Assembly: GCA_963383645.1 (NCBI GenBank)
Contig: OY726557.1
Location: forward strand, 157,941,599 to 158,005,598
Length of the DNA stretch: 64,000 nucleotides
Direction: 5' to 3'
Source: Muscardinus avellanarius
Lineage: Eukaryota > Chordata > Mammalia > Rodentia > Gliridae
Part shown: piece after piece, positions 32,271-43,791 of the stretch
Layout of the letters: each line of letters opens with the position of its first letter
How positions within the stretch are numbered: position 1 is the stretch's first letter
The notes under the pieces: generated by a model
The model's input: the letters and a program-made list of their open reading frames with translations, nothing else
Database searches by the model: none
What the model was told of the DNA's origin: nothing
Program-made: the position numbers and the translations under genes

Positions 32271-32524
32271 AGGGAAAAAAATAGAGGTCCCAATTCTGGT
32301 TGTGGTTTAGCCGCCAAATCTCTGTAGGGTCTTGGGCAACTGCTCCATCACTGGTGGTTGCGGTTTCTGCTTCTGTAAGAGGTGGGTGATCTATTGAGCT
32401 CTAAAATCACAGGAAGTTCATCGCTGTCACTTCACTCACGCTCTAGCCTCTCCCCGTCCACCTGGTCCACAGGAAGTGGCCTCTCTGTGGCGGAATCAGA
32501 ATGGCTTGGGCTCAACACCTGTTT

Positions 32525-32690
32525 GCTCCACTTACCGGCATGTATGGCCGTGACGAGCCATTTAAGCCTTTGCAGGCTTTGGGTTCCTCATCTGTAATTT
32601 CTACCTCACAAGGTCTTCTGGAGGATTGAGAGGCCATGTGCCTTCTGAGGCAGCGAAGTGCTGGGCCTGCAGGAAGCGCTTGTTGAGCTG
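32525..32690 (+). repeat. Possible MIR fragment
   Basis: 'ggttcctcatctgtaatttc ... acctcacaaggtcttctgga' is MIR-like. The rest of 32690-33180 is unassigned. Confidence 0.5.
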
Positions 32691-33200
32691 TGGCTATTGC
32701 TGGATGGTCATGCCCAGGCTGACCCGAACCAGAACCAGGAGGACAGACAATAGAAGGAAACTTACAGCTCCACCTGAGGATAAACTTTATGTAGGAGATC
32801 AACAGCCGCTGGGGACACTGCCACTCGTAACAGCCACCAGATGGTAATGAGTCCTGCTTCAGAGGACACAAGCATCTGGTGACCAGACTGGTAATCTTCA
32901 AGGTACTCTCCAAACTTAACATTCAGTTCTGTGCTCTAGTCTCATGGCCAGATGCTCGTGGTGAGAACTTACTGCCCCACAGAGAGAGGCAGCCTTAGGA
33001 CCTCACTGTCTAGGCCAGGCACACTCATGGCTGACCCCCAGGCTAGTCCCACCAGCTCCCCTCCATCAATAGCCAGCTCTAGATCCTCATTCAGTAACTA
33101 AGATTTGTGACTGCCTTTTTTCCCCTAAAATAATCATGCCCCCCTGATATAGCATTAAGAAAATTTAATTATTTCATGGTTTTAAAATTAAGGCTATTTA

Positions 33201-33402
33201 AGTTAGGTGTGGTGGTACAAGCTTGTAATCCCAGCATTCGGGAGGCTGAAACTGGGGGACTGTGGTTCGTGGCTAGCCTCAGCTACTTAGTGAGGCCCTT
33301 TGCAACTCAGTGAGACCCGGTTTCAAAATAAAAAATAAAAATAGGGTTGGGGGTATAGCTCGGAGGTAGAATGCCCCTGGGTTCCATTTCCAGTACCCCC
33401 CC
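33201..33402 (+). mobile_element. B1-dID type SINE
   Basis: Sense copy bounded by a perfect 17-bp duplication aaaattaaggctattta at 33184-33200 and 33403-33419. Confidence 0.93.
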
Positions 33403-33524
33403 AAAATTAAGGCTATTTACAAAGACTTACAGGATACTTTTGAAGTTCTCTATTTTACATCTTTTTTCAATATGTTCTCCCTTTGCTGGGGTCCTATCTT
33501 CCTCTTCTCTTCCATGACTAGTGC

Positions 33525-33720
33525 CTGAAATTGGAGGCAGCAAATTCACCCCACTTTTTTGGTAAATTAGGTTTTATTGGAACACAGCCATACCCATTTG
33601 CCTCTGAATGTTGATGATGGCTTGGGGCAATACAGAGAGTAGTATGTGTGACCTCAAAACCTGAGCTGTTTACCATCTGGCCCTCAATGGAAAGTCTGCT
33701 GACTGTGGCCTAGACCACAG
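33525..33720 (-). mobile_element. Old hAT-type DNA transposon fossil
   Basis: Contains 'ttttattggaacacagccat' and 'taccatctggccctcaatgg ... agtctgctgactgtgg', the signature of a common non-autonomous hAT-related mammalian repeat. The exact family name is not certain from memory. Confidence 0.55.
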
Positions 33721-33779
33721 CTAGTTGATAGTAGGTGGCCTTTATCTGCTTGTTTGAACAAAGTATAATGATCATCATT

Positions 33780-34090
33780 TCAGTCAACACTAAGCAAATA
33801 TTTATTAGATGCCTCTAAATGCCAGTGACAGTGCCAGGTTGTGGAAACATAAAGAGCTGGGGTTACAATGGCAAGCATGACATGGCCCCTGCACTTAGCC
33901 TGTATGGAATTCAGAACAGGAACATAGAAAATGATTATCCAGTGACTTGCTTGTGGTTGTGGTGAGTGTTTATTAAGGAAAAAGTACAGGGCATTGGGGA
34001 CATGTATGAAAAAAAGATTGAAACTTATTATCTCAGGAAGTCTTCCCTTAAGTGATGGCCATTTAATTTGAGACCTGCACATGCATTTCC
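33780..34090 (+). repeat. L2 fragment
   Basis: 'gcaaatatttattagatgcc ... cagtgccaggttgtggaaac ... ggttacaatggcaagcatga' matches the L2 3' order. Confidence 0.7.
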
Positions 34091-34221
34091 TGGTTCTGAA
34101 TTATTAGGGAAAGGGAAGGTTCCTTCATGCCACAGGAAATGCAAATGGATTTCGTCTGCTTTTAAGTCTGTGCTTACTCCATCCATCTAGCTTGCTATGG
34201 AGTGCAAGGAATGCAGACCTG

Positions 34222-34396
34222 AAAGCACGCCTGTAATCTCAGTACCTAGAGGCTGAGATAGAAGGATCACAGGTTTGAGGCCAACTTCAGCAACTTAGCC
34301 AGGCCCTCAGCAACTTAGTGGGACTGTTTCCAAATGAAAATTTAAAAAGGGCCGGGGGCAAAGCTTGGAGATAGAATGCCTCTGGGTTCAATTTCC

Positions 34397-34441
<45 letters not shown>
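34222..34441 (+). mobile_element. B1-dID type SINE with long AC tail
   Basis: Sense copy missing the first bases of the B1 half; the tail is an (AC)n run at about 34402-34441. Confidence 0.85.
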
Positions 34442-34444
<3 letters not shown>

Positions 34445-35700
34445 TTCAAGAAGTTCAATTTCTCAACCATACAACAGGAATACTGAGAGAAAAAAAAATT
34501 TAAAACCATTAATGTGAAAATCATAAACATGCTTACTTGCTAGAGACCAGACACCAACACATGACCAAGAGACAGTTCTTGGTCAGCTCTGCTCTTTAAG
34601 CATGGAAAGTCAGAGCCTAAATTGAGTAACATTAATTTTCACACTTGGGGAGAAGATTTGATTGAACATAAACAGATGCCCTGCAGACTGCGTGCACTTC
34701 TGGCTGTCATGAAGGCTTGAGGTTTCTCAGTGCTGCCTGTCAAGACTGATCAAGTGGGCTCGCGCGCTCACATGCTCTGCTTTCCAAATTCAGCAAGGCT
34801 AAGTAAGGCACACAGGCATTCTTTGGGAACACAGCCCATTGCCTTTCCCTGGAAATTGGCAGGTCCTTCCAGAGAAGGTGACTCCTGAGAGAGATGCAAG
34901 GAGCCAGAAGTGTTGCAGAATATTTGCACTTTATAAAGTCTTTACATTTCCAATCCCTGGCTATTCTCAGCTAAACTGGGAGATTATATCTCTATTATTT
35001 TAAAGGAAATGGAGGTGCAGAGGGGATTATTATCTAACTATAGGCCACTGCGCACATTAGTGAGACACTAGGAATCAGAGGATGAAGCAGAGATGCAAGC
35101 CAATTTGCTGGAGCCTGTGCCTACAGCCCTGCACATATTAGAACCGCAGTCCAACTAAATGTAGGGCTCAGCTTTAAGGAGAACCAGTCCGCTTGGGGCA
35201 TGACAATCTTCTTGATCAAAATGGTACACTGTGGCACGTGCAAAGGCAGGTCCTTCGCCAGGGTGCAGACCTGTGGCAAGGTCTCTAGATTGGTCAGTGT
35301 AAGAATCTGGCTGGTTGCTACAGAAACTTTTATATGCCACAGACAACTCTCACCTCTCACACAGCCACAGCAAAGAGAGGAGTCAAGGGGACCCTGAATG
35401 GGCTAAGTTAACATCTATTTTCTTGAAAAATACTATCAATTTTAATAGTGAAAATGTTTGTACATTCTCCTACTTGAATAAAGAAAAAGGGAAGAAAGGA
35501 GAAAACAAAGAAAAAAGGAATTTGGGTATTTTTAAAATCACCTCTATTCTAATAATAATTCATTTAATAATTTCACCCAATGCCTTGAAATAAAAGAATT
35601 ATCTAGGGTATCTCCCCATTTGACTGAAGACATTAAGTTAAAAAATTAATATTGATATTGCATAAGAATTTCAAGCCTATTTTTACTAGGATTTGCTACT

Positions 35701-35907
35701 TTTTTGTGTGTGGTACTGGGGATTGAACTCAGGAACATTCTACCTCTGAGCTACAACCCCAGCTCTGTTTTACTTTTTTTAAATTTTGAAACAGGTTCTT
35801 ACTAAGTTGCAGAGGGTCTCACTAAGTTGCTGAGGCTGGCTCAAACCTGCAATCCTCCTGTCTCAGCCTCCTACTGGGATTATGAGTGTGGACCACCATG
35901 TCTGGCT
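35701..35907 (-). mobile_element. B1-dID type SINE
   Basis: Antisense copy, 'ggtactggggattgaactca' to 'gaccaccatgtctggct'. Flanks 'ggatttgctacttttt' and 'ggatctgctatgttt' look like a worn duplication. An L2-like tail follows to about 36100. Confidence 0.88.
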
Positions 35908-37083
35908 GGATCTGCTATGTTTATTCATCTTCTCCATAAACATTTACTGAGTGCCAGGTACGTAAAATATAAGGTGTTTTTGTGGGCCTCGAAGGTGACT
36001 GTTGCTAAAGTTTGCCTATGACTCTACCATCTAGTGGAGGAGAAATGTGCAAAGAAATCATCAACATACAGAGAGTAGTAAGTGCTGTTAAAGAAGCTTT
36101 GCAGCAACCAGCACCTGTGCAGAGGAGCTGCAAGCACAGGGAGGCCTGAAGAAGACAGGGTCAGCCAGTGTGTGCCTGTGTGTGACAGCTCACCTTCCCT
36201 CCCAGTGCAGCTGGATAGAAACGCACCACATCCGACATAATGAAGCCCAAAGAGGATTCCAAATAATCTCTTTATGCTCTATGGAGATCAAAAGAATATA
36301 TGTTTATATGTTTATGTCATAGGAATTTCTGCTTTGTTGTTCACACAGATCTTATAGAGATACAAAAATCAGAGGTGTTTTCTTTCAGGAAATTATTTTG
36401 AGACTTTCAAGTTTCAAATGAGACAGAAAACGAAAGTATCTAAAGTAAGATTCAAGAGTGAGAATAATGATTACAAGGCACATCAAAAATGGCAAATAAT
36501 TGCTATTTTTAAAAATGTAGCCTCACACGTTTTTTGTTAATTTTTAAGCCCACAAGAATTTTAAGGAAAATCAAGTATAGATATAGTTCTGACTCATTAA
36601 TATCCATTACTCATCAATATGGTGTTTTAAACAAACCACTCAATTTAAAAAAAAATTTTCCCTAGAGAGGCATAATATTATTTAATAGCCAGAATCAAAC
36701 TAATATAGACTTAAGTTTAACCAGATATGTTGAACCTGGAGTACCTACACAATCTCAAGGGGGAAGAGGTTCTTGTTCATTCTTTAGAAATGACTTAGTA
36801 ATAGCCCGGAATAACAGGCATACAGAGCTAACCAGGATCCACTCGATTCAAAAGTGTAACAAGGACTAACACATCTATTTAAAAATCTAGAAAAATGAAA
36901 CTTCATCTCCACCAGTCTATTTCTCCCACATCTAATATTTTATTTTTGGCTCTTTTGCCTAAGCAGATGGAACTGTGCAGTGCTACCAATTCTCAGAAAG
37001 AAATAGTTAAAAAAGTTTCACTGACTGAAAAGACATAGCTGAGAATGATAGACATTCCCAGGGGCTGTTTTTAGCAGACAGCA

Positions 37084-37084
<1 letters not shown>

Positions 37085-37129
<45 letters not shown>
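37085..37129 (+). repeat. TG microsatellite
   Basis: Uninterrupted (TG)n run of about 22 units. Confidence 0.95.
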
Positions 37130-37131
<2 letters not shown>

Positions 37132-39299
37132 CATAAATAAACGAACGGAAAAATGGACAATTTCACTTAAGCCCCAGATGTTCACAGCAGGATCAAACAA
37201 AAGTTGGCTAGAGGCCCTGCTTTTCAGGAGCAATTCAGCTTCAACATTACTATTCTATAAGCTGTAAGAAATTCAGAAAAATGAAAAAGCAAAACCTGAA
37301 AGCAAATAAACAAACAAATTTTGGATCCCTCCAAGAGAATGTCACCACACCATGAGAAAATTAAAAGGGTAGGGGTTGTTCATTCAAGCTGTCAAAACTC
37401 CAAAGCATTTAATTCTTCAAAATTTTCAATGCAGACATGTCTCATAACAAAGAGGAACAGAATAACCTGCTCAATGTCCATTTCGACCTTTAGAATTAAG
37501 TGGCAGCTACTCAGGCAGTCCACCAACACCTTCCCAGGCTCCAACTTAAGAGCAGAGCCGAGTTTTTAAAAGAAAACTACGCTAGGCAGCAGGAAAATTT
37601 AAAAATATGTCCAGAAAGGAACTCCTCCCTCCATTAACTTAGCTTTTGCTTGTTCTGCAGAGTTGCTTCGGGTTCTTAAACTTAGATGCCCAGTTCCAAT
37701 ATAAACAGTAGCAGAAAAGCATGGTGCACATTATTTTCCACTTTCCCCCACCCTGTGGCGTTTCCACTGGCCTGGGTGGTTGTCTGGAACTTCAGGACTA
37801 GCGCTAGCTCTTTGGTACAGATTATCCAGAGATGTCACTACTATTGCTATACTGTCTTTCCTTTCTCTGAACCAAGAGCTAGAAGCTCAAAAAGGCTCAT
37901 TTGAAAAGGATAGCTTCCCTTGAGTGGGTAATCATAATTATAATTAGTAGAGGTATTAGAATAAAAGAGTACTCAGATAATGGGACATGGTAATAACTAT
38001 GAGAAGTCATAATTCCTGCCTGCTGTTCTGCATCCACAGGCTAAAATGAAAGCCTGACATAGATCACCTCCCATCTAGCCTGTGGTATCTCTGCACCTAT
38101 TGTTATATCTGGTTGTGAGCTAGGGCTGCAAGGTGAGATGACTCAACAGCTCAAACCTGAACCCATTGTCTAATTTCAACCTCTTCCTTCTGAGTTCTAC
38201 TGGTAAGGGTGACCACCCATTTAGTTGCTGTAGTCATACTTCTTCCTCTATCATTGTTATTATTCATCTGGTCACCAAGTCCTACTAATGGGTCACTTCT
38301 TATCTGTACCTATTTTCCATTACTACTTTTACTGTCTTAGTTCAGGGCCTCTACATCATTTTTCAGAAATTAAAATGCCTGCTAACTAGTCACCTTACTT
38401 CTAGATAAGTTCCTTGTGAGCCTGACTACTCTGTTTCCTGAAATAGATTCCAATAATATAAGCCGTGTAAACAGTGAAATCACACTCATATTTGGAGAAA
38501 ACATTGATAAAGACTATTATAATCCCAGAGTATAAAATGTATCTCTAAGCATGACAAAAATCTCAGAGGCACAAATACATACATACATCTTCTATAATAT
38601 GCAAAACACTATGATCAAAGATTAAAATCACTGAGGAAAAGATCCACAACATATATGGGGGCATGCTAATTTCCTTAATAAACAAAAGTTTCTTGAACTC
38701 ACTAAGAAAAATAACCTATCTAAATTTGAAATAACATCTTGAGTTCATCCTTTGGCCATACCAGGAGAAGAAAACCAATGCAAATAACTCTAATGCCAAG
38801 CAGAAGGCACAAAGTATCTTGTGAAGATTAGGTGTGGGGAAACTGGTCAGATATCACTGACACAAAACCTGTTTTAAATGTAAAGCCTAGATTCAGATAC
38901 ATCGCACATCAATATTGGGACACCTCTAAACAGTTGAAACACAGTGGAAGTGTGCACACAGCAAATCATTCCCTATAAAGCTGGAAGGGTCCAGGTGCCT
39001 GAATATTTATGTTTCAGCATTGAGCCAACAGATTAAAGTCTTCAAGAATGTGTCAGAATTCACCAACATCAAATCCTATCATACCAGCTGCACCAACCCT
39101 GGCCAGGAGGTCAAAACAAATGCCCATCAGATGAAACAAACTGGCTTCTCTTTTTTGACCAAACTAAGTGATCAACTTATACCCCAATAAGAAGACAGAG
39201 TGTCAGCAGTGAACTCAAAGCTGGCACTGCAGATGTGTTTTACTCTACCCCAGGCACACAATCACCCCCAAAAAATGGTGTCAAATTCCTGAATGCAAT

Positions 39300-40045
39300 A
39301 ATCAAGAATACAAACAAAATAAATGCTAGAGAGGAGGTGAGGAAATAGCAACTCTTCTCCACTGTTGGTGGGATTGCAAATTAGGACTGCTGCTATGAAG
39401 ATCAGCGTGGAGATTCCTCAAAAAACCAGGAATGGATCCACCATATGATCCAGTTATACCACTCCTGAGTATCTTTCCAAAGGTACTGATATCAGAATAT
39501 TATTATAGTGATACATAAATAGCACAAATTCATAATAGCCAAATCATAGAACCAACCTGGGTGTCCATCAACAGATAAATCAATTATAACAGATAAATGA
39601 ATTATAAAATTATGGGATATGAACACAATAAAATTCTACTCAGCAATAAAGAAGAACAAAATTACATCCTTTGCAGGAAAATAGATGGACCTGGAGAACA
39701 TTATGCTAAGTGAGATTAGCCAGTCACAGAAAGTGAAGGGTCATATGTTTTCTCTCATATATGGAAGCCAGGGAGTAAGTGGGATACAAGAAGGGCTTTA
39801 GATAAAGGAGGGGAAACCACATGGAGTGATGTAAGTGGCCTCAGGGGGTGAGAGGAGGAGGGGAATTAATGAAGAAAACTCTTCACTTACATATATTGTG
39901 AAATTATCAATGTCAATCTTAATATCATGTAAAGGAGTGTGAAGGGAGCCCGGGAAGCTCACCCAGTGAGTGCCATGTGCATGTATATCCCTATCACTCT
40001 GAATTACATTACGATGTGAGAAAACAGTGCACCAAAAGTCCTGCA
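39300..40045 (+). mobile_element. Older L1 3' part
   Basis: Sense L1 sequence: 'ctccactgttggtgggattg', 'gggtgtccatcaacagataa', 'ttctactcagcaataaagaa', 'gagattagccagtcacagaa' in the usual order, ending near 'agtgcaccaaaagtcctg'. The coding trace is lost. Sequence upstream (38440-39290) is not assigned. Confidence 0.85.
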
Positions 40046-40664
40046 TTCAAAGAATGCACATGACCTTTCAAATGAAAGCTCATACCAAGTGGTAAATTTA
40101 CCACATCCATAAGAAAAAATAAGTTTTATTAGAAAAGCAAGTGATTCCAAGTGCTGACAGAGCTCTTCATGTGAATCTGCTCTAAGGCCAACTGCCTACT
40201 GCAAGATCCCTACCTACAAAGGGTTCTAGGGGAATAGCCCTAGACAGTGTGAATGCCCACTTTCCATAAACAGAATTTAAAGAACAAAGAGGGGGCTAAA
40301 AATTCTAGAATGTGATCATATGTAAATTTGGGGGAAACATAGAAAGTTAAACCCAATCAAATAGTATTAAAATTTAAAGTTTAACCAGTTATCCCCAGCT
40401 TTTAAAATATAGGGCTGCATTGAAGAGCTGACACATCAGAATACTGTGATCACAAGACAGATGTCTAGTGCCCAAACACAACTTTTGTCACTTTGGGTCA
40501 TCTACACTTTGTAAGTACTTACTCATGATGTTGAGAATTATGAAACAAATTTAATTTTCTGAACAGCTTTAAAGATTACAGTTGGATTTTTAAATTTCTG
40601 GCTTATGCAATGGATTTCCAGAGATTCAAACCTTGACTGATGGTTTATTTAAAACCCATTTAAT

Positions 40665-41743
40665 CTGGGATTGGAGCCTGCTGTGAGGCAGGGCCGGTGC
40701 TGGGGCCTCCAAGGCCTGGATTGGAGCCTGCCGAGGGGTTAGGTTGGTGCTGGGGCCAGCGAGGCTGGGATCGGAGCCTGCTGTGAGGCAAGGCTGCTAC
40801 TGAGGCCTCTGAGGCCGAGATTGGAGCCTGCTGAGGGATTAGGTCAGTGCCGGAGCCAGGGAGGCTGGGATTGGAGCCTGCTGTGAGGCAAGGCCGCTAC
40901 TGAGGCGTCCAAGGCTGGGATTGGAGCCTGCTAATGGGTTAGGCCAGTGCCGAGGCCAGCGAGGCTGGGATTGTCGCCTGCCGTAAGGCAAGGCTGGTTC
41001 TAGGGCCTCCGAGGCCTGGGCTGGAGCCCGCCAAGGGGTAAGGCTGGTGCCGGACCCAGCAAGGCTGGGATCGAAGCCTGCCGTGAGGAAAGGCCGGTGC
41101 TGGGTCCCCCAAGGTCAGGATAGGAGCCTGCCGATGGGTTATGCTGGTGCCAGGGTCAGCGAGGCTGGGATTGGAGCCTGCCTTGAGGCAAGGCTGGTGC
41201 TGGGGCCTCTGAGGCCAGGATCAGAGTCAGCCGAAGGGATAGGCTGGTGCAGGTGCCAGCGAGGCCAGGATCGGAGCCTCCCATGAGGCAAGGCCGGTGC
41301 TGGAGCCAGTGAGGTCTGGATCAGAGTCCTCCGGGTGGCCAGGCCACTACTGAGGCCGTCAAGAGTGGGATCGGAACTTGCAATGCGGCATGCACAGAGA
41401 AATATCACAGAAAATAACCAGATGCTTCCCCTAATTAGCAAAAACTAGGAGGAAAGGGGTAACAGGAGGAGGTCGAGTTATAGAAAGGGCCCTATAGCAA
41501 AGCAATTAAGGTGATCAATCAGAGGGTATGGGATGGGGGAGGATGGAACCTCTTTAAAACTCAGGAGGTATGTAAACAAATGTATCAAAGATAATCACCA
41601 ATCAAGCATGGGATCGAGGGAGGGGGAGGGAATGGGATGGGGATTGGATGAGGGCTAACTGGATGATGTGTGCTTGTATATCCTCTCAAGTCTTGTATTC
41701 CAATGTGATGTATGATTACAATGCACCAATAAAAATATTTTTA
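40665..41743 (+). mobile_element. Composite retrotransposon: 50-bp repeat array joined to an L1 3' end
   Basis: The duplication aaaacccatttaat at 40651-40664 and 41744-41757 bounds one 1079-bp insertion. Its first two thirds (40668-about 41390) is an array of GC-rich 50-bp units. From about 41391 it aligns with the 3' ends of the other L1 copies here: 'tagaaagggccctatagcaa', 'ctctttaaaactcaggaggt', a G-rich tract and 'caatgcaccaataaaaatat'. A tail 'tatttttaaa' follows. The plan, tandem repeat plus L1 3' end with target-site duplication, resembles SVA-type elements, though no Alu or LTR part is seen. Alternatively it is an L1 with a repeat-rich 5' UTR and an internal deletion. Confidence 0.85.
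40668..41390 (+). repeat. Array of fourteen and a half 50-bp GC-rich units in a 100-bp alternating pattern
   Basis: Units start ggattggagcctg or a close variant at 40668, 40718, 40768, 40818, 40868, 40918, 40968, 41018, 41068, 41118, 41168, 41218, 41268, 41318 and 41368 (partial). No unit has gained or lost a base. Odd units mostly continue 'ctgtgaggcaaggc', even units 'ccgaggggttaggc', so the true period is a 100-bp dimer. Open frames here are by-products, as 50 is not a multiple of three. Confidence 0.93.
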
Positions 41744-42306
41744 AAAACCCATTTAATTCTATTATTTGCCTTTGGCAAAATTAATAAAATATTCTCCAAA
41801 TAAGTAGAGAGGCTTCTGAAACCAATGTTCATCATTCCTGGCTGAAATGGGTTTGGTGGTTTTTGAAAATGAGCATCATGCATGGAGATGATAGTGTGGT
41901 CATTTAGATGAATTATAAGTTGAGGAGAGGCAGCCTATCTAAACAACTTGACCTGTCCAGAGATCCAAACTACACGGCTCCCCTCTTTCCCATTTCTAGA
42001 GAAAAAGAGTTGTTATTTATTTGAAGTAGCAAGTGCCAGGAAACACTGTATGGTTGCTAAGTCCTGGGAGGGGATTATACAGCAACAGAGAGAACCTGTA
42101 GGACAAAAATCAGCAACACTGAAATAATATGTTGGCCTCAGCTTTGTCTCTAGCAGAGTTCATTTGAGGCCAATGCTTGTTATGCTAAATTAACAAACAA
42201 AAGCAAGCAGCACAAAACCTACTTCAAACTGATATAACTCTTCCCTCAAGCCTACAGTTTTAAAAAAAAAAAACCCCAGCTGCGGGACAGATAAGCATAA
42301 ACTCAC

Positions 42307-42396
42307 TCTGGGAAGCGTAATGCCCCTCCGCAGCTTTGTCTTCATGTCCGTCGTATTCCCTGCTGGACAGCTGCCTGTTGGCTGTCTCCAGGCGAT
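42307..42396 (-). CDS. AMOTL1: AMOTL1 internal exon: RLETANRQL segment
   Basis: This 90-nt exon begins with two bases of a split codon, has 29 codons (RLETANRQLSSREYDGHEDK, then AAEGHYASQ) and ends with one base of the next split codon. It continues the coiled coil. The acceptor is gttgttcgtag, a rather weak pyrimidine tract; the donor is gtgagt. The junction codon with the upstream exon reads GAT (Asp), where I remember Glu in the human protein, a conservative change. The downstream junction codon is A plus AC, Asn, as expected for ASQ-N-KEFLKE. The intron downstream is the longest in the window (22.6 kb). Confidence 0.94.
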
Positions 42397-43646
42397 CTAC
42401 GAACAACGAGGAAATGATTAAAAAGAAAAGCGTATGGATTGAAGTGATCATCCCACAGAGAAATGAACAGGTGCCAAGAGTTGGATATGAAGAGATGCTC
42501 AGGCAGGAGCCCAAAACTGAGCAACTCTTGGGGGAGAACAGCAACTGCGTTCCAAAATGTCAGGAGAAAAGCTTTCCTATGCCACACACTCTCTTTATGC
42601 AATCCAATGCCAAAGAGTATGCCCCAGCAGCAGGGAGCTAAGGATGGTGAGAGAGAAGCCGCCTCCCTGCCTCCAAGGCCAGCAGACCTCTGCCAGGAAG
42701 TCTTCCCAGAGAGCTTTAGTTTATATACCTTCAAACCCAGCCCACGTCTAACCTTGACCATCAGCCCTATACTTTAGCCAGTGCCTGCTTATCTAAAGCT
42801 CAGAATCAAACAATTAATAAAAATGATAAGTAAATGCCAGAAGAAAAGTCAAAATGACCTAATGGATGAAGACTGTATACAGTGAGTTCAGTTTGCTCAA
42901 ACCACTTCGTATCTCTTTATACAATTAAATAACCCACCTCAACAAATATTTATTGGATGTAAATGCTATCCAACACAAAAGGGCTTGTAGTAACACAAAA
43001 GGTAGGCTCCAGCTCCTGGCAACTGCTAGTACATTGAGTGTTTGGACACAGGAAAACACTGAAAAGTGGCTTGGCTGACTCAAAACGAGGTAAAAATTTG
43101 CAAGTTAAACCACTGTGCGTGTGAGAGGTTGCCAAGATCTCATGGCATGGCGGGTGGATCCTATTTTTCAGGAATGATGTATGGCATTTCACAACCGTGG
43201 GCTTTCTTTCCCCAAAAGGAACATTTGCCTTGCTCTGTCTTCTGTATCACACCTGGCAAGTGAGGTGCTAGCTTCCAAAGAATGCTGAGTGATTCAGCCT
43301 GATGTGGAAAGGGCTGTGCATCCAACACTGGTCTTTTTAAATATTTTCCCCCAAACAGGCACAAGTCAATCACTGATGGGCGCTCTAAAAGTAGAAAGGA
43401 GTTATGTGCAGACGCCCACAGTTGCATGCAGGCCAGGCAGGTTGTCACCCCTTGGCTCCACCCTGAAGCCTACAACCCTCAAGGAGGAAAAGAGCAGCCC
43501 TCTCCTCCCTCTCCAGGTGGATGGAATTGATAAGATTTTCTAGTGCAGGAAGAATAGAACCTGTGGCCAAGCAATCTGGCCTGAATCAGGCTGTTAGGCG
43601 CACTGGTAGCTTAGGGCAGAGAGAACATGAGCAGAAGGTGGCGTGC
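42397..43646 (-). other. AMOTL1: AMOTL1 intron, 1250 bp, probable GC-AG intron
   Basis: On the minus strand it starts gcacgc directly after CGAG and ends cgttgttcgtag. The frame across the junction (CTC CGA G / AT CGC CTG) agrees with the conserved protein order NRDLR-x-RLETANRQL. I see no repeat inside it. Confidence 0.75.
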
Positions 43647-43791
43647 CTCGGAGGTCTCTGTTGAAGTCGTGAAGTCTCCGGATCTCCCCTTCCAGCTTGT
43701 TCCTCATCGCCTTGTCCAGCGACTCCCGCTTGGTGGTGGACTTGACCAGACTCTCATAGGCTTCTGAAATTCTCTGCAGTTCTTTTTCAAA
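43647..43791 (-). CDS. AMOTL1: AMOTL1 internal exon: ACCH coiled coil, FEKEL...NRDLR
   Basis: This 145-nt exon encodes 48 codons plus one base, from [18 protein letters not shown] to HDFNRDLR. It belongs to the motin coiled-coil homology (ACCH) region, which in this family binds phosphoinositide membranes and drives dimerisation. The heptad-like charged pattern and the segment [13 protein letters not shown] are shared with AMOT and AMOTL2. The acceptor is a strong ctttcttgcag after a purine-poor tract. The 3' end is odd: the reading frame and the next exon require the exon to stop at CGAG, and the intron then starts with gcacgc, not gt. No GT donor keeping the frame is present nearby, so a GC-AG intron is the simplest reading. 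Confidence 0.95.

Larger units (their letters stand above)
19714..42306 (-). other. AMOTL1: AMOTL1 intron, 22.6 kb
   Basis: The largest intron seen here, gtgagt to cccttgtag. It carries most SINE copies, a MaLR LTR, an hAT-like fossil, MIR and L2 pieces, old and young L1 parts and the composite VNTR-L1 element. The stretches 36150-38440 and 41760-42300 show no recognisable element besides a TG microsatellite. Confidence 0.9.

Noticed and set aside
32512..32922. 136-codon minus-strand open frame as a possible gene
   Set aside because: No domain, no splice context, and it overlaps a MIR-like fragment.
41047..41286. 79-codon repetitive open frame in the 50-bp array
   Set aside because: A 50-bp period changes frame each unit, so a repeat protein cannot be maintained.
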